The position numbers and the translations under genes were made by a program. A stretch of DNA of 5,712 nt from the NCBI GenBank assembly GCA_937903155.1, contig CALCZU010000117.1, positions 1 to 5,712 on the forward strand, read 5' to 3'. The notes beneath the pieces are model-generated. The model did not search any database and was not told where the DNA came from. It saw only the letters and a program-made list of their open reading frames with translations. Every line of letters begins with the position of its first letter. The first letter of the stretch is position 1. This document shows positions 5,651-5,712 of the stretch, piece by piece. The stretch comes from an uncultured Bdellovibrionales bacterium. GTDB lineage: Bacteria > Bdellovibrionota > FAC87 > UBA2466.

Positions 5651-5712
5651 TCGTCATTGCGAGGGTGCGTAGCACCCGCGGCAACCTTTGTGTGCTGAGC
5701 TGGAAAGGTTGC
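5651..5712. repeat. Palindromic intergenic repeat, truncated by the window end
   Basis: The stretch begins TCGTCATTGCGAGG and contains GGGTGC-GTA-GCACCC (5663-5677), a 6-bp hairpin. TTGC/GCAA (5657-5660, 5681-5684) extends it across a small internal loop. A second hairpin pairs GCAACCTTT (5681-5689) with AAAGGTTGC (5704-5712) around a 14-base loop and is still paired at the last base of the window. The CGTCATTGCGAGG...GGCAACCTT wording resembles dispersed palindromic repeats I recall from several bacterial genomes, which suggests a multi-copy REP/MITE-like element. It occupies the space upstream of the ThyX-like gene, where a promoter would also be expected; only a TTTAAT-like -10 candidate (5642-5647, minus strand) was noticed there. 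Confidence 0.6.

Noticed and set aside
5663..5677. GGGTGC-GTA-GCACCC hairpin as an intrinsic terminator
   Set aside because: No T-run follows on either strand. It fits better as part of the palindromic repeat.

Overview
This window looks like chromosomal DNA of a Gram-negative, free-living bacterium of moderate GC content. It carries a secreted trypsin-fold protease, a secreted cysteine-rich protein, a membrane-anchored Ig-like protein, a GT-C glycosyltransferase and a very long FAD-dependent thymidylate synthase relative. The mix recalls Bdellovibrionota or other former deltaproteobacteria. That placement is an impression from gene content, not a demonstrated identity.

Layout, left to right. 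(1) The 3' end of an unrecognised plus-strand gene stops at 238. A strong bidirectional hairpin terminator (254-290) separates it from the convergent minus-strand protease gene (313-1134). (2) The protease has a signal peptide, a probable propeptide and a complete His/Asp/Ser triad. Its upstream leader holds two overlapping inverted repeats that cannot fully form together. (3) A minus-strand gene (1306-1872), ended by its own terminator (1260-1297), encodes a small exported protein of three tandem 56-residue repeats with four perfectly phased cysteines each. I do not recognise this domain. (4) A divergent promoter region (1873-2031) carries an 11-bp inverted repeat that places the same sequence upstream of both the cysteine-repeat gene and the plus-strand gene 2032-2637. 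The latter encodes one membrane helix followed by an ASH/choice-of-anchor-D-like beta domain. (5) That gene overlaps tail-to-tail by 7 bp with a minus-strand operon. The operon consists of a double-domain ThyX-like gene (4044-5612, TTG start) and, with no gap (TAA directly followed by ATG), an ArnT/PMT-type glycosyltransferase (2631-4043). (6) The right edge (5651-5712) is a palindromic intergenic repeat cut by the window end.

Three or four of the products are predicted to act at or outside the cytoplasmic membrane: the protease, the cysteine-repeat protein, the ASH protein and the glycosyltransferase. The two most interesting points are the unrecognised cysteine-repeat family, with its shared divergent control region, and the tandem ThyX protein, whose signature active-site motif is distributed unequally between its two halves.
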